Shown here: positions 12,457 through 22,590 of the stretch, piece after piece
How positions within the stretch are numbered: position 1 is the first letter of the stretch
Layout: every line of letters starts with the position of its first letter
Assembly (NCBI GenBank): GCA_016987375.1
Contig: PJRA01000524.1
Span: 338,850-402,849 of the forward strand
Source of the DNA: Brachionus koreanus
Taxonomy: Eukaryota; Rotifera; Eurotatoria; Ploima; Brachionidae
Reading direction: 5' to 3'
DNA length: 64,000 nt
Made by a program: the position numbers and the translations under genes
Notes under the pieces: generated by a model
Database searches by the model: none
What the model saw: only the letters and a program-made list of their open reading frames with translations
Told to the model about the DNA's origin: nothing

Positions 12457-13097
12457 AATTTTTCCATTTAAAATTTGAATTTTCTATTTTTCTGATTAAT
12501 CATTTCTGCCAAAATTCTATAATTTTTTTATCGTTTAAATATCCTTTTTGAATTTTTAATAGAAGGATCGAACAGTTTTGAACAGATTCTTCAGAAAAGT
12601 AAGCCTTTGATCTTCTCATTTTTTGGTATTAGAGAACATTATTTTGGACTCAGATGGCCATTACAAGTCTTATAAAGCCTCATTTAGAGCATGCTATTAA
12701 AGTATGGTGCCCGTATCTGGAAAGATAAAAGAACTCTAGAGGATATTCAACGAAAAGCTACTCGTGCTATTTCTGTTTCCAAAAATCTAAACTTAATTAA
12801 TAACTAAATCTGGTAAATCTAACCACGAACGAATGGTGATTTAGTTCAAATGTTTAAAGCAAATAAAGTAGTGACAATCTCCGCTCACTTATTCAAGTAG
12901 AAGTACAAGAAAGCCACCCATACGTAAAAAAAAATTTCAAAATTAGACTTTAAGGAATTTTTTCATTTTGTTACTTTTACAAAATTTTACCTGATGAAAA
13001 AAAAATTTACAATATTTTACCTAAAATTACAAAATATTTCTTTTTAGGAAATGATTAATCAGAAAAATAGAAAATTCAAATTTTAAATAGAAAAATT
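12457..13097. repeat. Inverted-repeat unit with 50-bp arms
   Basis: The segment 12457..12506 and the segment 13048..13097 are near-perfect reverse complements over about 50 bp, with the shared core GAATTTTCTATTTTTCTGAT. The 540 bp between them include a piece of non-LTR reverse transcriptase. The structure resembles a non-autonomous DNA element or an inverted segmental duplication. I could not identify a target-site duplication. Confidence 0.6.
12655..12910 (+). pseudogene. Non-LTR reverse transcriptase C-terminal fragment
   Basis: Translation gives LIKPHLEHAIKVWCPYL followed, after a frameshift or stop, by LEDIQRKATRAI and then a piece resembling R-x-x-GDLVQMFK. This is the conserved thumb-region pattern of CR1/Jockey-type elements (KPHLEY-x-x-x-VW-x-P, LE-x-VQRRAT, GDLIE-x-FK). 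It has stop codons and frame changes and no catalytic core, so it is a dead fragment. Confidence 0.7.
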
Positions 13098-13343
13098 CAT
13101 AAAAGAGAAGAGTCTTAAAGAGTATTGTGCTAAACAAAAAAGATGGTTTCTTCTATTTTCAATCATATGAATAAAACTATTGATAATGATTAAATTCTAT
13201 TAAATAGCTAAATTTAAATTAGCAATTAAAAAAAAAATAACTATGAAATGAAATCTTATCAGTCATCTAATTCAACACGACTTTATTGTCAGGAAAAGCT
13301 TTAGATAAATACTCAATCATTTTTGTTATCTTTTGAAATAAAT

Positions 13344-13490
13344 GCAAAATGAAAATATTTTTAGATTTTTTGTGCAATATTTAAGAAATTTTTTAATTTT
13401 TTTATGTTTACCAAATAATTTGAGAGAGTTTATTTAATTTTCTGAAAAATTGCACAAAAAATCTAAAAATGTAAAATTTTTTCATTTTGC
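13344..13490. repeat. Short hairpin / MITE-like inverted repeat
   Basis: The left arm 13344..13379 (GCAAAATGAAAATATTTTTA and onward through GATTTTTTGTGCAAT) and the right arm 13448..13490 are reverse complements apart from a small insertion. The loop is about 70 bp. Total size and structure suit a miniature inverted-repeat element lying just upstream of the PCED1-type gene. Confidence 0.6.
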
Positions 13491-13805
13491 CGAAAAAAAA
13501 ATTCTATTCTTCAAATTTTTGTAATTTCAAAAACGATTAAGAATCAATATATCAAAATTAAATTAAAAAAAAAAAAAGAACAGAAAACATCTAAAATTTG
13601 ATTTTGTGTCTAACTTTGCATTTAATATTTTTGTAAACAATTTATCACAGAGCCTTTCAATTCTATTTCAAAAAATATTTAATCATTTAGAAAAGCTGTT
13701 ATGCTTTTAATATTTATTATGAATAAGACAATTTTGTAATCTCATCATTTTTTTTAATTTGCTTTCACAAAAAATTTGAAAAAAAAACTTTTAAATTTTT
13801 AGCAA

Positions 13806-15279
13806 ATGTTTTCAATTTTGGCAGACATATTCACGAGTAAAGAAGCTCGCGAAATACTGAAGAATAAATTTGTTTTGATGATTGGCGACTCTGGTATAAA
13901 ATATTTAGAAATTTTTCATTTTATTAAAAATTTGATTTAGTGGTTAGATCGTGCTACAAGGACTTGATTAAAATTTTACAGACGGACAATCATCTTCACG
14001 ATCACCAATTAAAGGCAAAAGTAATTTTCAGAATTTTCTGAATTTTTCATTTTAAAACTGTATGATTAAGGGTGAAATTTCATTTGAGAATGATACATTG
14101 TTGGAAGGAGGATCTTATGGTGTTATGTCTAACGATGTTACTTACACAGAAGTGAGTAATTATTTAATCTTTCTGGCATATATCAAATTTTAAATATTTT
14201 GTTCAAGGTTCGTGAATTCAAAACCAATATTCATTTAGTCCGTTTTTATTTTATAACTAGATGTTATTCTGATTATTTAGTGAGTATTTGTGAGGACATT
14301 AAAGATGAATCTGAAAAACCTGATGTGGTTATTATGAATAGCGGTTGTTGGGACATTACAAGGTGTGTTTTGAATTTGTCTTCAAAATTCTTTTCTAGTT
14401 TTTATTCTAAGATATGGTCCTAATTCAATTAATGATTATAAAAAAAATCTTCCAATGGGTATATTTTCTTTGATTAGGGTTCTTCCAAGCCATACTGTTT
14501 TCATTTGGAACACAACCCTTCCATTATCAAAAGAAGTAAGAGGGGGTTTTATGATCCCGGAAATTCATGATAGACAAAGCAAACTTAGAGAAGATGTATT
14601 AGAAGCAAACCATTATGCTACCAAAGTCATGAAAGAATATAAATTAGATGTTTTAGATCTACACTACTATTTTCTTAACCATATCCAACGTCGAGCCAAA
14701 GACGGAATCCATTGGGACGCAACAGCACACAGGAGAATAACAAATTTAATACTAAATCATTTGTGTGATGTTTGGGACATTAAAACACCTGGTCGAATAA
14801 TATTTAAGAATAATCCGAAAATGATGAGCCTACCTGAAAACTATGAGTTCTTTGAAGAAAAAGAAAATAATTCTGATAATGCAATAAATAATTTGCCAAA
14901 TGATTTGACTAAAAGAATTGATCAAATGGCTAATTCTCTTGAAAACGAAATCTCAACTGAGAAGTCTAATAATAACAACAATAATGCAAAACGTTTCAAA
15001 ATAAATGAATACTTTGCTACAAATTTAAATAATCAATTGACTTCACAATCGGATTTTAATAAACATCCGATAAATATTTATAATCAATTAAATTATCAAG
15101 CAATAAGTCAAATTGCCAAAAATCAACTTCAAAACCATTTGACTCAAATATTGACTCCAGTTTTTGAAGAAAAATTAATGCAATCAAATTTATATTCATC
15201 TCATCAACAGCCTAATTATCACAGTGCAAATATAAATTCAAGGCACAATAATAAAAGAAAATTTTCTTATGAAGACTAA
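13806..15279 (+). CDS. PCED1: PC-esterase domain protein, PCED1/FAM113 type
   Basis: Five exons: 13806..13893, 13941..14020, 14071..14151, 14208..14362 and 14412..15279, giving 423 residues. The N-terminal 240 residues are an SGNH/GDSL-like PC-esterase domain. The nucleophile block is VLMIGDSVVRSCYKDL (GDS, split by intron 1), then LKAKGEISFENDTLLEGG, HLVRFYFITR, and the block I-MNSGCWDITRYG. The catalytic D-x-x-H is in DGIHWDATAHRRI. This order matches vertebrate PCED1A/B throughout, with all catalytic positions kept. The last 150 residues are Asn/Gln-rich and probably disordered. The substrate is unknown; the family is predicted to hydrolyse acyl or acetyl esters. A TTTTTAG acceptor-like sequence ends 3 nt before the start ATG. 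The C-terminus is followed by poly-T and AATAAA-like signals. Confidence 0.92.
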
Positions 15280-15967
15280 AAGGTTGCTCAGCGAGAAATG
15301 TTATCTTTTTTCTTTTTTTTTTGTATCCAATTCAAACTTAAGTTTTTTTTCTAGTTTCGACCAAAATAAAAGGTTAAATTGTTTGTGATAAATATCTCTA
15401 ATTTAATTATAATAAAATAAAAACAAAACATTTATTGGGCTATTTATCAATATTTCTGATTGTAACCAAGCAACAGATATTTTTTAATGCTATTGTCTTA
15501 TTTAAGTGTGACCATACCCCATTTTCAATGGTTCGATTTTGCTTTTTAAAAATATTTTTTGTTTTGAAACGATTAAAAATTTTTTTTTCTTTTGTATTTT
15601 GCTAAAAATAAGTTATTAATAAAAAACAATTGAAGCATAGTTCAAGTATTAAAATTTCTTTCAAAAAATAGTGTTATTTAAAAAAAATAGAATTTCAAAG
15701 TAGATCAAGCTTTAAAAATTTTATTAGTTTTCATTTGAATTTTATATAATTAAACAAATTTAATTTGAAATAATTTATCATACTAAGCATTTTATTATGC
15801 ATGCAAAAATAAAGTATTCAGTTATTTAAATTTACTGTTTTCACATGAACAAAACACAAAAATAAATTTTCTTAAAGCTATTAGCTTTTTATTTCATAAT
15901 AAATTATTTATTTTACATTTTGAAAACTTTTACAAAATTGCTAATGTAAGTTTTATTTTAGACACAA
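15280..15967. other. Intergenic spacer, nothing recognised
   Basis: About 690 bp of A/T-rich sequence between two same-strand genes. It holds the 3' end of the PCED1-type gene (AATAAAA near 15410) and the 5' region of the elongase gene. No additional gene or repeat seen. Confidence 0.5.
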
Positions 15968-16972
15968 ATGGAACATTTAATAGATAGTTATAACTATTAT
16001 ATGTCTCGAGGAGACTATCGAGTAAACAATTGGTTTGGAATGGACTCGCCCTGGTTAACTGTTGCAGTTCTTGTTTTTTATGTTTTGATAATTTATGGGA
16101 TAAAAATATTTATGTCTGATCGAAAGCCATTCGAATTAAGAGGGTTTATGATATTATATAACTTTTTTCAAGTTATTGCTTCATTTTACATATTTGTTGA
16201 GGTATCTTTAAGTTCAATCATTTGAAAATTTAATATGATTTATTTTTTTTTTAAAAGGTAGCAATTGTTGCTATTAGAAGCAAATACAGTATGTTCTGTG
16301 AACCGGTGAACTATTCTTCAGATCCTCTTGCAATTCGAGTATGTTAATAGAAGTTTATAAATTAAAAAATAATAAGCTAAAATCATTTTAAGATGGCATC
16401 AGTCCTTCATTTTTATTATATAATGAAACTCGTTGATCTACTAGACACGGTATTAAATAGAGCTATTAATTAAATTAATGTTTTGATAATTTTTGTAAAA
16501 TCAAGGTGATTTTCGCTTTGAGAAAAAAATCTAACCAAATTAGCTTTTTGCATGTATTTCACCACTCAAGTATGGTTATAAATTCGTGGTGTGGAGTTAA
16601 GTGGGTCGCAGGTGGTCAAAGTAAATTTTTGAATTTTAAAAATTCTAACTTATTTTAAATTTCTATTAACTAGCCTTTTTTCTATGTTGTTTAAATTCAC
16701 TGGTACATTCAATAATGTACGGTTATTATGGTCTGGCAGCTTGCGGTCCTTCTGTTCAAAAATATCTATGGTGGAAAAAATATTTGACTCAGGTACAACT
16801 TGTTCAGTTTTTTGTTATAATGTCTCATGCTGTAGTTAATATATTTCAAAAAAATTGTGAGTATCAGAAAGGCTACAGTATAGCGTTTGTAATTTATGGT
16901 GTTTTTATTACGAGCTTGTTTTTGAACTTTTATAACAAATCTTATTCAAAACCCAAGGACAAAATTAGATAA
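15968..16972 (+). CDS. ELOVL: Very-long-chain fatty acid elongase (ELOVL), paralogue A
   Basis: Five exons: 15968..16201, 16258..16338, 16393..16449, 16506..16620 and 16674..16972, giving 261 residues. It catalyses the condensation step (3-ketoacyl-CoA synthase) of fatty-acid elongation at the ER membrane. Family blocks are in order: N-terminal NNW and several hydrophobic helices, MKLVDLLDT (family consensus KxxExxDT, here with Asp in place of Glu), [16 protein letters not shown] (the HxxHH active-site box), [12 protein letters not shown] and [16 protein letters not shown] short basic C-terminus (KPKDKIR) is compatible with ER retention. It is closest in pattern to the ELOVL1/4/7 group. Intron positions and phases match paralogue B at 22591-23745. 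An acceptor-like TTTTATTTTAG ends 6 nt before the ATG. Confidence 0.92.
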
Positions 16973-18482
16973 AATTGTTGGAAAGTTGAAATTAAAATTT
17001 TGAGTACTGAATTGATAGAATAGACAAATTGTTTACAATTTTTTTTATTTTTAAAAAATTTCCAACAATAAATTTTTTTAAAATTTTTTTTTTTCAATAA
17101 CAAAGCTAGTTACGACCCATTGCTTTTAAGAAGAATGAGTCGTTTTGATTCAATCATTTTCCTTTTGTTTGTTTTTTTTTTTGCTTTCTTTTTTTAGCAA
17201 AAAAATGCATTTTATTACTGATAATTTCTTATCTTGAGTTAAATTTTTCTTTGTTTAAAAACTATTTATTAAAAAATTAAAAAAAAATTATTATTTTTTT
17301 AGTATTTTGTATTGTGTTCATTCATCATGTTTTAAATCAAGCAACTAGTTTATGATCTTTTTTAACTGTGCCAGACTGCCTACATATGGTTATGAATTAT
17401 TTATAAAAAAATTGAGAAATTAGTTTTTAATTTGAAGATTTTTCATTTCGTCCAAAAAATGAAGATAATACTTATTTATTTTTTAATTAAATAAAGCGAC
17501 ATTTGATTTTAAAGGCGATATTTCTAAGAGATATTTTTTATCTCTAAATCCAGATTCGTCTTTAAATTATCTAATCTTTTTGGGAATAAGTTTTACGTGA
17601 TCTGCTTTATATGATCTCATGGATAAAAATCACATGGATTCTCAGTTCAGGTGAGCGTGTGGACCACAAATCTTTGTTGATGAATTTTCGACGGAATCTA
17701 TCATCCAGCCATGTTTGAAATATGATAATGTATTGATTAAACTACTTGTTTCATTTTTTGTTAAATTATATATTGCGCATAACCCTAAAATGACAAAAAA
17801 TGTTTTATTTAGTTAGAATTGTTTTGATCAAATTTTTTTTAGTATTCAAAGAGATTATTTATTTTCATTAATTTTTCCTTTAAGATATTCGATTGTTCAG
17901 TTCTTAATAATTATTTGTTGTTATTGTATAGATATATTAATTAAAAGAAAGCATAAAAAATCAGCTAAAAATGTTTATTTACAAACAAAGAAAGAAATTT
18001 GAAAAAATGTCTCTTTTTAATCAATCATACCCGAATTTTTAGAGAGGGCTGCGTCCCAGAGCCTGTTTTGAGACCTTATGAGCTTATTCAAAATATGCTT
18101 AATTTTCTTTATAAATTATTGACTTTCTTAATTAATATTATTCTTATTTATTCAAAAATGTGAATTCATTTGGCTGAATAATAGAATAATAATTGATTAG
18201 TATAGAATTTTGACGATGACTGAACAAATGGATAAACTATCAAATAAAATATTTATTATTGCCATTTGGAATTTTTTTTTGAAATACTTGTATTAATCTG
18301 AAATGGATTAATTTGAAAATTTTCTTTCTCTATTAACGCTGACATGTTCAATCAGCAAAAAATTGATTGTTCACATAAATCAAGCATAAAAATACTTTTA
18401 CTGTAAATAAGAATAATCAACTTGGTGTTTTTTTTTACTATGATTTTACCAGATTTGTGCAAAAGTCAAAATAGAAGTCATT
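16973..18482. other. Intergenic spacer
   Basis: About 1.5 kb of A/T-rich sequence with no recognisable gene. A slightly less AT-biased part lies near 17560-17720 (CGTGATCTGC to GGAATCTATC) but gives no coherent protein. Confidence 0.4.
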
Positions 18483-18606
18483 TTAACACTCAAAAAACGG
18501 ATGACTTTTTTGATCCTTTTATTTAAATCTTTTTTAATACNNNNNNNNNNNNNNNNNNNNNGTTACAAAAGGGGTTCAAAAGACCCCTCCGGTTTTTGAG
18601 TGTTAA
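18483..18606. mobile_element. piggyBac-like MITE spanning a small gap
   Basis: TTAA at 18483..18486 and TTAA at 18603..18606 flank terminal inverted repeats that begin CACTCAAAAAACGGATGAC on the left and read CACTCAAAAACCGGAGGGG on the reverse strand at the right. Duplicated TTAA targets with such ends are the hallmark of the piggyBac superfamily. A run of 21 Ns (18541..18561) sits inside, so the true internal length is unknown. No coding sequence is present, so this is a non-autonomous copy. Confidence 0.7.
18541..18561. other. Assembly gap, 21 N
   Basis: Twenty-one Ns lie between the arms of an inverted repeat. The hairpin is a likely reason the assembly failed here. Confidence 0.98.
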
Positions 18607-19339
18607 AGTCAAGTCGAAATTGAAATTTTTTTTTTTCAAAGTCATTATTTATTACATTTTTTTAAGTTGAAATTTTAATTTGAAAAATAAATTTCAAAAT
18701 TAATTAGATTAAAATATTAGATAAATTTAACGAACAATTTTATTTATTGATATTTGATTTAATCAAACCAGAGAAAAAACACGAATTTCACGGTTTATTT
18801 CAAAAGCATGAATGAGTGAACATATGCGATGAATTCATCAGAACATTCATAATTCAATACTAAGATAGAATATATGGTAACTCGTTTATCAGGTCTTTGC
18901 TAGTTGTACGCATCCGTTCAATCTTTTTTTGAAAGAGTTGAATGACAATCTTGTAGAATGTCTTTTTGACCACCATTTTTAGATGATGGCGATTATATTT
19001 GACACTATTTACATATGTTATTGTTAATTAAAAATAACCCTATTTTCAGTAGTTTTGTTTTTTTACCAATAAATTTTGTTTTATAAATATATTATACGCG
19101 TTTAAATAATCGATTTAACTATTTATTTTTTTTAGCCAAGTCCTAAAAATTGTTTAGCACAAAAATCAACTAAATGAAAAAAAAATTTGCTTAACTTTGT
19201 TTGAGTAAAATTAAAAGTAATTAGTAAATAAATTTTTATTTATAGTAGAAATTTTAAATTTAAATAATTCTAAATTTTCTTTAAAAAAATCTGAAACTCG
19301 TTTTTAATTAGAAAATTTACGATCACTTTTTAGAAATTT
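18607..19339. other. Intergenic spacer, nothing recognised
   Basis: About 730 bp of A/T-rich sequence between the piggyBac-like MITE and the 3' end of ARPC4. No exon, RNA or repeat identified. Confidence 0.45.
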
Positions 19340-20000
19340 TTAGTAAAATTGTTTGAAGAATTCCTCTGCACATGTTCGTCCTCTTGAATTAACGGAAAGT
19401 TTCATATCACTTATTTCTTTATCAATATCTTCCATAAATGAAATAATAAAATCAACAAGTTTTTGCCTATACATTAATTCGGAATGCGTATTAGTTATTA
19501 AAAAACTTATATCATAGTCCTATAATCATTAATTTTCTTTTAAATTTGTTTACAATTTTCAATTATTACTTGAATTGGTTTTCGTCTCAGAACAACAAAA
19601 CTGTCTGCTCTCATCATCATAAATCTCATAAATTTGTGACACAAAATCCGTTCTAAGTCATCCGCCTGAAACACAAATTTAATTTTTTCTTAAAATTATT
19701 TTTTTTAAACTTACTTTTTTGATGGCAATCGAAATTCGTATTGAATTTACTGAGCCCTCGATCAAAACACGTTCGTTTTCATTTCGACTAATCACTACGG
19801 GAGTCAAAAGAAGCTCTTTACTCTTTCTAGCTCAAAATTAGTCTAAATAAACTTCTAAATTTCGGAATACTTGTTTACCTGACTTCGACTTCTGGTTTAT
19901 TATGTCTTTCAACTACTCTTGAATCAAAATTTTGAATACACATAGATGCTTGAAGTGTAGCTCTAACTGCATTTAAATATGGCTTTAGAGTTGAAGTCAT
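19340..20000 (-). CDS. ARPC4: Arp2/3 complex subunit 4
   Basis: Four exons: 20000..19879, 19826..19715, 19665..19570 and 19519..19340, giving 169 residues (human ARPC4 has 168). The N-terminus [19 protein letters not shown] and the block [12 protein letters not shown] are almost identical to the animal protein, followed by [20 protein letters not shown] and [23 protein letters not shown]4 and ARPC2 form the structural core of the Arp2/3 complex, which nucleates branched actin filaments in the cytoplasm. The gene lies tail-to-tail with no gene upstream of it on the same strand, and head-to-head with the GPCR (about 540 bp between starts). None of the exons exceeds 60 codons by itself, so simple ORF scanning would miss the gene. 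Confidence 0.95.
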
Positions 20001-20543
20001 TTTTGTGAAAAAATTGCAACCTTAGGATTTAAAAGAAAAAAAACTAATTAACGATTAAACGAACTAAACTTAAATATTAATATCTTAATTTTTAGACTTG
20101 GAGAGAAAATCGAGAGATAAAAAAATAGTATTTTTATGATAGCAATGACAAATATTTTTTTTATACATACATATAGAAATAATTTATTCTAAAATAATAT
20201 TAATCAGTGAATTTTCTTTGCTTAAAAAGCTTCTGTTAAGTTCAAAATTTTTTTGAATAATTTTTAAAGTCAAAGCTTTCAATCACAAAAATTAATAGTC
20301 TTAAAAATATGTGAAATTAAAATCCTGAAATTTAATTAAAAGAAAAGCAAACATATTTATTAAGTAAAATTAATACCAATATATAATTGATAAATCGTGA
20401 ATTTTAATGTATTATAATTACTTATTTATATATATATATATATATAATTATTAATTATAGGCTTTAATTGATTTCCTGTAAACAAATAACTATAAAAATA
20501 TTTTTTTTTTTGGTAAATTTACTAAATTCATTTATTTTAAAAA
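20001..20543. other. Divergent intergenic region with TA microsatellite
   Basis: This region separates the ARPC4 start (-) from the GPCR start (+) and must contain both promoters. An alternating TA tract of about 20 bp lies at 20427-20446. Nothing else is recognisable. Confidence 0.55.
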
Positions 20544-21731
20544 ATGTTGAATCTTACAATATTGAACCCGACATCTGAAAATAGAACTCAAAATGAAATG
20601 GCTGGAGGAATAGAATACTTTGTTAAATATTTGGATGTTACGTTACCATATACTTTTATCAATATAATAGGGCTTACAGTTGGATCTTTTGGTAGAAAAT
20701 ATTTTAAAGATACACTTGAATAATAAAATACAATCCTTTAAGGAAATATCTTAATTATGGGAGCAATATTAATCTCAAAAGAACTCCAAAATGAGACAGG
20801 AATTCTAATTTTTAATCTTTCATTAGCTGAACTTTTAATAACTGGTTTTGTCAATTTTTTTACCATATTTGGTAAAGTTGAATAAAAATTCAAAAAATAT
20901 ATTTATACTTTATTTTAAGGAACATTTATTGGGAAACGTTTTTTTGATTACATGAGCGTTTTCTGTGATTTTATAGGAGCTATTTGTTTAATAGCTTGTG
21001 TTACATCATTGATGAATATTGGATTTTTAGCTTTAAATAGGTAACTTTTTTTTTTAAATATTTTTAAAAAATTTATCCTTTAAAATTATAGATATTTAAT
21101 TATTTGTCATAACAAGCTATATCATAAATTATTCACATTCAAAAAAACAATTATTTATTGTATAATTAATTGGTTTATAGGAATACTGGTTGATTTGCCA
21201 AATTTTTCTGGTTGGGGAGAACACTACTATGATTTAAAAACAACTAGTTGCATTTGGAATCGTCTTAAAAGTCATTCTTACAGCATATTCTTTCCAACCA
21301 CAAGTATTGTTATTCCATGTGCATTCATATTGATATTTTACATTAAAATATTTGTCTTTGCAAAAAAATCACGTGAAAAAGTAATGAACTTGTCGAAAAG
21401 GGATAAAAGAAAAGGATTAAATAAATCATTTAAATTAGCCAAAGGTTTATTTGGATCATACATTCTCTTCACTGCCTGTTGGCTTCCATATGGTGTCATA
21501 GTAATGGCTGATTTCAAAGATCAGCTACCTCGTTCTGGTCACATGTTTAGCCTCGCAATTGCTCATTTTAATTCAACATTAAATCCAATATTTTTTGGAG
21601 CATCAAACAAAAATTTCAAAAAAGGATACAAAAAATTTATCGAATGCATTCTAATCAAGTTGAAAATAAAAAAGAAAAATCTTTCAGAAAATTCTTCAGC
21701 ATTTGCTTCGAAAACGAAAATAAATCTTTAG
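20544..21731 (+). CDS. Class A GPCR, melatonin/moody-like group
   Basis: Four exons: 20544..20691, 20743..20871, 20920..21040 and 21092..21731, giving 345 residues with seven hydrophobic segments. TM1 carries GNILIMG, TM2 NLSLAELL, and TM3 ends LNRYLIICHNKLYHKLF, with NRY in place of DRY. TM4 is followed by a W-G-E-HYYD-x-x-x-x-SCIW extracellular loop; its cysteine and one at the top of TM3 (VFCD) could form the usual disulfide. TM6 has CWLPYG, and TM7 has NSTLNPIFFG, with Phe in place of Tyr of NPxxY. The NRY-ICH pattern and the tryptophan-rich loop point to the melatonin-receptor/moody/GPR84-like branch. The ligand cannot be named. The basic C-terminal tail is short. N-glycosylation sites (NLT, NRT) lie before TM1. 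Confidence 0.88.
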
Positions 21732-22039
21732 AAAACATTTTAAATTCATTTTTTAAATTTTTTTAATCAAAAAATATGATTTATTGGGGCTTATCAATTT
21801 GAACTTTTACAACGATGTCCTAAAATTTAGCATTAGTTATCCTAATGCATTGTTGAATAAAGTGTAAATATAAACGATAATATTTTTTGTTTTTAAAATA
21901 TTCCAAAAAAACTATTTTATTTAAATATTATTAAATTAATTAATTTACTTAAATTAATTTTAAAAATTAAAGTTTATTATAGTTTGGGAAATCTTTGTTT
22001 TTTTTCTCATTCATTCCTTGTTGGTCATTAATTTGGATT
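21732..22039. other. Intergenic spacer
   Basis: About 310 bp of A/T-rich sequence downstream of the GPCR, including probable polyadenylation sequence (AATAAAGTG near 21856). No gene seen. Confidence 0.45.
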
Positions 22040-22232
22040 TCCACACAACTTGATCTTTGCCTTTACCCTTTCTTCTCCCCATGTCATTCCCAAACCAAAG
22101 CTCTTCTGCAAGCGCGTTGGACTTATCCAACCGCCTAAGTATATAAAGTTAGCTAAAAAGAAATCAAAAACCCTGAAAGAAGCTCAAGGGAGTAGTGGTA
22201 ACATCCGAATGGTCGAAACAAGTCAATCATGA
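22040..22232 (+). other. GC-richer open segment of unknown origin
   Basis: An open frame of about 60 codons ends in TGA at 22232. It runs through FCKRVGLIQPPKYIKLAKKK and EAQGSSGNIRMVE. Its base composition and codon use (CCC, GCG, CGC, CAA-rich) differ from everything around it, and no short-intron splice sites connect it to neighbours. It could be a processed-gene fragment, a contaminant-like insertion, or an exon of an unrecognised gene. I do not recognise the protein. Confidence 0.3.
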
Positions 22233-22590
22233 CTCATGACGCTTGAAATTAAAATCTTTAATTACTAGCTTGAAATTTTTAACTAATTTTATGATAGATA
22301 GATCGATCAATTTATGTTTAAAATTTTTGAATTATGTTTGATTAGCAGTTTGAATTTTTGTCATCATTAAAATCTGATTTTTTTAAGAGGTTATTTTCTT
22401 TTATCTAATATTCACTTGTCTTCTTTTTTTTTTGATGCATTAATCTGCTGATTGTAAGATTATTTAACAAATAAAAAATAGTTAATTTTTTATTCAAAAT
22501 TTATGAAAATAAATTTTTCAAAAACTCAAAAAAAAAAACAAAATTCGATAATAATAAAATTAACGATTAGGCTTTTTTTATTTTAAGAAT

